A DNA stretch of 64,000 nucleotides from Schistocephalus solidus (Eukaryota; Platyhelminthes; Cestoda; Diphyllobothriidea; Diphyllobothriidae): the NCBI GenBank assembly GCA_017591395.1, contig WEDG01000379.1:19623-83622 (forward strand), in the 5' to 3' direction. Positions 57,270 to 64,000 of the stretch are shown piece after piece. How positions within the stretch are numbered: the first letter of the stretch is position 1; each line of letters starts with the position of its first letter. Below the pieces are notes generated by a model, which saw only the letters and a list, made by a program, of their open reading frames with translations, ran no database searches and had not been told where the DNA came from. A program made the position numbers and the translations under genes.

Positions 57270-58010
57270 GAATATCATATGCTCAGCTCCTTTATGACTC
57301 CGCGCACATTTAGGTCGTAACCGTCTATGCTTAGGTGGGGCTGATAGTTGTAACCAATAACGATAACGGAGCACTTGTGCCAAGGAAGTGAAAGGCGTCA
57401 TGTGCGACACCAATGAGCGAAGGCCTGAAGATCCTTTATTGAGAGCTCAAGCACGATGTTGAGATCAACCGGTTTATATCGATAGGCAACTTTTAAATCG
57501 TCAGCGTTCATAAAGGGCCGACCATACTGAAAACAATCAGGAACATCGTTGACAAAGAGGCAAAATAGAAGCGCGCCAAGCATGCCTCACTGAATTACTC
57601 GACTACTCACTTGCGTGAGGTTGAAGATAACTTCAGACATTTTAACCCATTGTGCGCGAGAATTCAAATAGGAAAATATTAAGTTCAGAAGCTAGTTACC
57701 TATTCCGAAGGATGCCAGCTTCAGCAGTAGGAGGTCATGGTCAGCATGAGCAAAAGCCTTCGTGAAATCGAAATAAAATGTGTAAATTGCAAAACTGCTG
57801 ACTCCATATTGTAGCACATGATCAAAGAAAGAGAGCTGGCAGGTGTCACAAGCCCTTTTTTCGAGGAATCCATGCTGCGCCGCATTAAGTAGGTTATTCT
57901 CTGCTAGGTTACGCATCAAATTTTTTGATCAAATTCTCTAAGATCTTCGAGACTACTGGTAGTCTATTTATTGGCCTCTCTGTCCATCCCTTATTTTGAG
58001 ATTTTCCTCG
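57270..58010 (-). mobile_element. Non-LTR reverse transcriptase fragment (Jockey/CR1-like), inactive
   Basis: On the minus strand: RPINRLPVVSKILENLIKKF (about 57,975), LLNAAQHGFLEKRACDTCQL (57,890), FDFTKAFAHADHDLLLLKLA (57,770), a stop before GMLGALLFCLFVNDVPD (57,585), MNADDLKVAYRYKP (57,510) and KCSVIVIGYNYQPHLSIDGY (57,370). Order and spacing are those of RT motifs 1 to 7 of an I/Jockey/CR1-type LINE, distinct from the zinc-finger LINE. Stops and a frameshift break it. It lies upstream of the myosin gene, in the same orientation. Confidence 0.85.
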
Positions 58011-61000
58011 CCATTGGTATTTCGTGTTTCCAGTTTTATTATTAGTTTTTGCATTTTCATTCGCTCTTTCAGCCCGTATTTCGGTTTAAAAAAACTTCAG
58101 AATGTGGACCCCGTAGGATTGATTTTCTCTTTAGCAGGAGCTGTGACTGTGCTTCGATTTCCAGGATGATTTTAAAAGGTCTTGGTCGAGTATTTTAATC
58201 GGGTGTTGACAGAAACTTCCCTATTCTATATGCTTTGAGAATGTGAATGGACTCGCCGTCCTTTAGCAACGTTTTTGTATACAATTGAAGGAGTTCCAAA
58301 TCATGTTTTACTCACTTATTTGGAATTTTTGACGCTGAATCAGGAACGCCCTTTATGATAACATTATGTTTTCGATTCAATCGAGCACCCATTTGCAACT
58401 CAGATCTTTCAACTGAATGAGTACAGGTTACCAGTTCACTTGGTCCGATAGGTTCAGATGAACCATGTGTTGGGCAGGCTGTAGCCAAATCTGTGTACGA
58501 CTTGGTCTTCTTAGACGTTTTCCTCTTTGGCTTTACAAAATCACTAACCTCTTCAATATCTCATGCTGGTTCAATGTCAAGCAGCGATTAAGCGCTAGGT
58601 TGTAAGGCCAGATTATTGCTCATGTTCATCGGAGAGATTATATTACAACCAGTGCAACTGTTTACAACTATCTGGGAAGTGAGACAGGAGGATCTCAATG
58701 TAGACAACAGGGTCAAAATAAGGAGAAAACAGGAGAGGTCACGAGATCAACACCGAGATGCGACCTTGCTGACTGCATATTATACCGGAAAGACGTCGAA
58801 AACATCAGAACCCGCTTTGATCATCGATTGAGATCACCGAGATCATCGCCAGGGTTGCAAAAACAGGAATGCCGCAAGGTTTTCAACTGTTGGTATTTAT
58901 ATTTTTGAAAAGATAAAAAAGAGATATGATGACTGACTCTGCAGAGCAATACGTAAACACATTAAGAGGCCAATGTAATATCATGGGAACCACCTCAAAT
59001 ACCAAGAGGACCCTTTTTAAAATCCAAAATTTGTGAGTCTGGGAAGGAAACGGACAATAAATATTTTATATCTTCCGAAGTTAAATGTTTCGGTTAATTG
59101 ACTTTAAACAAATTAAGAAAAAATCGGTAAAAGCAGGGAATTATAATAAATTCACCGAAATCAATGCAATTTGGATTCGCAAACTATTGTAACGTTGGCA
59201 AACTGACATATATCCCATCGACAATAATGGGCTACTCTGAAACCTATTTGACAAAATAGAACTGATTTAACTTACTTTATCCTTATTCCAAATGATTGTT
59301 ACTCCTCACACTAACATGTTAATCATTCTTTGGCTAGGTTTTGGGACATATCATAGGCACACAGTGGCTCAAGAGGTCTACTATCTTTTTACTGTAACAC
59401 CACGCTAAATATTCCTATTTTTGCAGGAGAATAATTGATGGGCACTGTCTGAGATTTTCATGTAAATGAAATTCGAGGAAGTAATGCGTTGGCATCCGCG
59501 GCCAGGATTAAGTATGTGGGACTTATGAGTAATAAAGCAAAGGGAATCCTTACAATGAGAGGAGCTATAGTCATAGTTTACTCAATAGAGTGGTAATTAC
59601 CCGAATTTGTGGACGAAATTTAGAAGACTCACAATTTACCGTTAGTTAGTTTTACTGCTCAACAGTGGTGTCAGAACAGATTTCGCAATTTGGAAGGCGT
59701 GAAATGTGTTCAAAAATTCATACAAATGTAACTTGAACCTTTGAACTTTGGTAACGATGAGCAGTGCATTATCCACTACACAACGAGCGCACAGGGCCGA
59801 CTGAAAACATTTATTTGTCGACTACGGAGCAGCAGCTGATAAAGATTTGTAATTCATTAACAGTCTCTTGCGAAAAAATACAGATGAAATCATTGGACTC
59901 CAGGGTGATCAAACACAGCGGACTCCAGGTGACACAAACGTAAAAAGGGCCAGTGTACTGGCAGAAGACAGTGATAACTCTGTGACAAATGGGGTGTATT
60001 CCACGTCAGCCCGTAGTTGTGTTGATTGTGAGGACCTGAACAAGCAAGTCCACATTCTCGTAGAGATTCAAGGCCTACTAATTGTCATCATTGTTGCCAT
60101 TTTGTAGGATAGCAAAATAAAATCTCTTAATATTACGTCAACTGCCCAATCAACAACCAACGAATATCCTCATAAGAAGGGCATAGTTGTGGGAAACTGA
60201 ATGCAAATTAGGAAGAGGAAGCATTTGAACTGTTAATAGGAAACTCCTGATGAACCCGTCCCACAGAATAACGAAACAGTTGATGCTAATGCAAAAAATT
60301 ACTTACGCTTCATTCCTACTACGGTAACTTAATCTATCAAATCACCGAATACTAGCGAAGGAAAAAAACCAGTGTGAATCTCAATATACCTGTTAGGATC
60401 TAAACGAAAGGCTCACCGTTAATTCTATAGAGGGACGCCGTCATTCCGTTCCATCAAAAAGTCAACTTAGTTTGGGAGGGCCTCCAAACAGTCAGTTTAT
60501 TGAAGCAGAATGCCAGCAGGGCAGTGATTTTGAAAGTTCACAGGTCGAAGGTAGCATGTCATACAAAAATGAAAGTCTAAAAACAATGAAGTCGGATGAC
60601 AATCAATCTCAGGTCTATAAAACAGCATCGATATTTTTTTCACTTCTTCGTTTTGAGCTCACTTTTTGAAAAAATTTTCATTTATTGAGTAAAATGGATA
60701 AATTGCCGATGGATTTGAAAAACGGCCTATTATCCATACTAACAAATTCGACCTTTTCATGTATATTTGGCTACTTACACAGCGTACCAAAGTTCGTATT
60801 TTCATTATTGAACCTCAGGTATAAATTGTTTTAATAGTGCCCCAGGGCGCTTAAAAATACAAATTTATTTATAGGCAACTAAGTTGTACCCTGTTAGTGG
60901 ACATTTTGGAGTATCCGTCACCATGGTTGCTCACTGAGATAGGAGGAATTCTTTGTGTTTGCCCACACAAACGCATTAGGTGGTCATCTCTAGAAAGTCA

Positions 61001-62600
61001 AAAGTGAACGCACAAGGAGCTTTTTCTTCCGCCAATGGATATTTCGACCCTGGAACTCGCTTTCAAGTGAGATGTTGACGGCCGACATCATTCACATGTT
61101 TATAAATACGTTTAAAATAAATAGGTTTATTGATTTGGCACTGCTTGGCACCGTCAAATCCTTAGAACACAGGAAAAAACCTAAAAAAACTCCTCTTTCT
61201 ATTAAACACTTAAGCTTTATTTTTTGTTTGTTAAAAAGCAGTGTTGAAATGACGTGTTTGTTTTTGCAAGTAAAAACCTGTTTTCCAAGGTTTAGAAATA
61301 GCAAAATGAAGTAAAAACATCTATACAGAATGAAGATGAATGTATCAGGGAAATAATGTTTAGAGTCAAGACTAGTCTGTTATTGACGTTCGAGGGTATT
61401 CATTTGACAGAGGTAGAAACGTCTGCGGTCGATTCTGAAGGGATAGGTACTTCCAATCAGATGCGAGTAGTCGATTCCGGTGTGGGTCTGCCGAATAATA
61501 AGACTTAGTTGACTGATTGCTAGCGTGGAAAATAGATTAATAGAGCAAGCAGCGAGCTAAACGGTTATAAACTCTTCACGCAGTCATACAGTCATCATAT
61601 TTGTACTATATATATCATAGTGTTGATTATGTTTGATCTAGCTGTATGAAACAGCTAGTACCATTCCTTTTATAAAAGCTTATATCAAAAACCTAGACGT
61701 GCGGCGCATTGGGTATTGAATAACATAGAGCATAAAATGATGTTAAAATGGAAAAACATACTACTAACAGACAGAGATAAAAATAATAAAAGTTTTGCAA
61801 GTTATTTTTAAAAGCAAATTGTTTACTAATCATAAAATTATACATAAAAATAAAGACGCCATCCAAAGACATTTTAAATTTAAAGTTATTATAATAAATA
61901 GTTTTAAAGATAGAGCTGCTTTTAGTATGATACGGATATATAAATCCATTAAATTGAGAGCTCTTGCGCCTCCAGCCACAGAAGATAGGTACTATGTCAT
62001 TAGGTACACAATAACCGATCACTCCTTTAGCTTGCCCATAACCAGATGCCGAGATATTTAATCTCTGTGTGCATTGCAGGTTGTCGTAGGTGGTTTATAA
62101 AAGGACATGAAATAACTAATCGTGGGAGATTCTGGCCTGAGTATCCGGTTCTAGTGAAATGGCTTTCACCGCACGCAAAGTACGTTTGAATTTTCAGCTT
62201 GACTTCTAGGTGCAGATAAGGCAGCTCATCGGGAGAACTCAGGATTGAAGAAGCTATCGCCAAAAGTAACTGCCGCGTTAGAGCCCTTTCGGCCCGAATT
62301 CTATGTTGAAGAACTGAGTTGAAAAATGCTCTATCTTATTCAAAAATAGATGTGTGCTATTATTTAACATATATTGTTTGATGTTTATTTTAAATTCTCG
62401 TATGGTTCGACTATTTCTAATAGAATTTGGCAGGGCATTCCATATTGTCGCTTATCTTATGGAATAGAAGTTTGAATAATCATTGAAAATTAGGCACGCG
62501 GGAGATAGGCATAGGGAATCTCAGGCACTTACTGATGCTAATTCTTTCAAAAGTTTGGAATAAAAGGCATACTACTATACTTGTAACCTTTACCAATCAC
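58011..62600. other. AT-rich region upstream of the myosin gene
   Basis: No recognised gene. Short open frames exist at 59,868-60,107 (plus; a hydrophobic C-terminal segment LLIVIIVAIL), 60,472-60,669 (plus; polar) and 61,690-62,060 (both strands, very AT-rich). None has a family match or convincing splice context. Confidence 0.45.
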
Positions 62601-62609
62601 CAACACCAA

Positions 62610-64000
62610 AGTCAGTTCAAGGTGCCATTGACCAGCTCCCTCAAGTGGACACAAACAATGACCTGGATCTCCCGCCTTCACCAGAAACCATCCGGACCGT
62701 GCAGCAGATTTCCAGCGGTAAAAGCATCTCTTTAAATTTGCCTGCTCTGCTGTTTTGATTTCAGCAACCAAATAACCGAAACTGGCTGATGAATCGACTC
62801 ACAACACTCTTCCAGGAGATGCGGCGCCAAAGGACAAGTTCCTCAGGATTTCAGACGCGACCATCGTCCATCTCTACAAACGGAAGGGAACCGGCAGCTC
62901 TGTGATGATCACAGAGAGGCATCTCGTTAGCTCAACATCGCGCGGAAGATCTTCGCCCGTATCCTTCTCCAATCGATCTTAACGGTCACCTAAGAGCAGG
63001 GCCTGCTTCCGGAAAAGCCAATGTGGCTTCCGCCGACACCGCAGAACAACCGATATGATCTTTCGCCGCCCGCCAGCTACAAGAGAGAAGTGTCAGGAGA
63101 TGCGAACTCACCTTTACACTACCTTCGTGGATCTAACGAAAACCTGACACGGTGAATCGTGACCGGACTGTGGAAAGTCATGCAGAGAATTTGGCTGTCT
63201 GAGCGGTTCCGCGCACATGGTGCGTCAGCTTCATGACGGGATGACGGCGCGCGTCACTGACAACGGGACGGTAACCGAAGCATTCGCGGTGACCAACGGG
63301 TGAAGCAGGGCTGCGTACTGGCCCCCACCCTCTTCTTCAGTCTCATGTTCTCGGCTATGCTGATGGACGCCTACCGTGATGAGCAGCCTGGTATCCGCAT
63401 CGCCTACAGAACTGACGGAGCGCCTTCTGTACAGTCGGCGTATGCAGGCTCCAGCGCGCGTGTCTACGACTACAGTCCATGACTTTGCTCTTCGCGGACG
63501 ACTGCGCTTACACACCGTGACGGAGGAGGACGTGCAAAGGAGCATGGACCTCTTCGCCGGAGAGCTGCGCCGATTTTGGATTAACAATCAATTTTCAGCC
63601 AAAACGGTTGTCATGCACCAGCCGCCACCCAGCGCGGAATATCAATGCTCCTCAGAATCATCGTCAGCGGTGCTCTAGCTCAAAAACGTGGAGACCTTCG
63701 GCTTATCTAGGAAGCTTACGATGTCGCGCAACACGAGAATCGATGACGAGGGTTGCCCAACGGATCTCAAAGCTGGTCAGGCCTTTCGGCCGGCTGCGAG
63801 TCCTCCGTGTGGAATCGCCACGGTATTCACCCTGAACACCAGGCTGTGAAGATGTGTACCCAGGGCCGTCGTCTTGATGTCATGGCGCGGGTGAGCCTGG
63901 ACCGTCTGCTCGGGGCCAGGCCAGGAGCTGGATCGCTTTCGTCTCAGCTGCCTCCGCAGAGGAGAATACTGAGCTGAGATGGCAAGACGGGATCCTGGAC
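62610..64000 (+). mobile_element. Second copy of the zinc-finger LINE (RT part), rearranged, cut by window edge
   Basis: 62,617-62,720 matches the first copy at 37,122-37,215. Then 62,733-62,795 matches 36,565-36,625, which is earlier in the element, and from about 62,810 the order resumes at 37,270. Blocks seen: [20 protein letters not shown] at 63,310, FADDCA at 63,495, AKTVVMHQPPPSAEY at 63,598 and SLVRPFGRL-like at 63,765. It continues past 64,000 towards the finger tail. Frameshifts and stops throughout; for example DLTKT is followed by a stop at motif A (63,130). Confidence 0.9.

Noticed and set aside
61690..62061. Overlapping open frames on both strands (mitochondrial insert?)
   Set aside because: The DNA is simply AT-rich; no mitochondrial protein motif could be recognised.
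1..64000. CRISPR arrays, operons, riboswitches, phage genes
   Set aside because: The window is intron-rich animal DNA; no regularly spaced repeats or prokaryotic gene order are present.

Overview
This is an animal nuclear genome window with no bacterial or organellar operon structure. The genes are split into short exons with GT-AG introns, and most of the rest is decayed mobile DNA. A non-LTR retrotransposon whose reverse transcriptase is followed by C2H2 zinc fingers, together with mini-introns of about 34 nt, points to a parasitic flatworm. From memory of that LINE family I favour a diphyllobothriidean tapeworm (Spirometra, Schistocephalus or Dibothriocephalus type). That species-level inference was not checked by a search.

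The backbone is one very large gene on the minus strand: an unconventional myosin of class VII type, from the start codon at 54,643 to beyond the left edge. I could assemble 27 exons by matching splice sites, phase and family similarity. In transcript order they encode an N-terminal SH3-like segment and motor (54.6-44.9 kb), a lever arm with IQ motifs (41.9-41.3 kb), a probable linker exon (30.5-30.3 kb), MyTH4-1 (29.6-25.1 kb), FERM-1 (25.0-18.5 kb), SH3 (17.3-16.9 kb), MyTH4-2 (15.6-13.0 kb) and FERM-2 (13.0-11.4 kb plus a late exon at 2.2 kb). Three pieces were not found: one exon inside MyTH4-1, one or more exons in the middle of FERM-2, and the 3' end. The motor carries an insertion of about 93 residues just before switch II, and the first FERM exon has an apparent one-base deletion.

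The introns hold most of the mobile DNA. A nearly full-length but dead LINE with a zinc-finger tail fills 34.8-39.7 kb. It is followed by two tandem pieces of its 5' leader (39.8-40.6 kb), with another leader piece at 48.5 kb and an RT remnant at 46.6 kb. A Penelope-like element at 8.5-10.3 kb is flanked by its own tail in inverted orientation. Two tRNA-related SINE families and a dispersed family built around degenerate TTAGGG-like arrays are scattered through the window.

Upstream of the myosin gene (54.7-64 kb) the DNA is AT-rich. It holds a second, different RT fragment (minus, 57.3-58.0 kb), a SINE copy, and a rearranged copy of the zinc-finger LINE running off the right edge (62.6-64.0 kb). 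No real tRNA or rRNA gene and no CRISPR array was seen.
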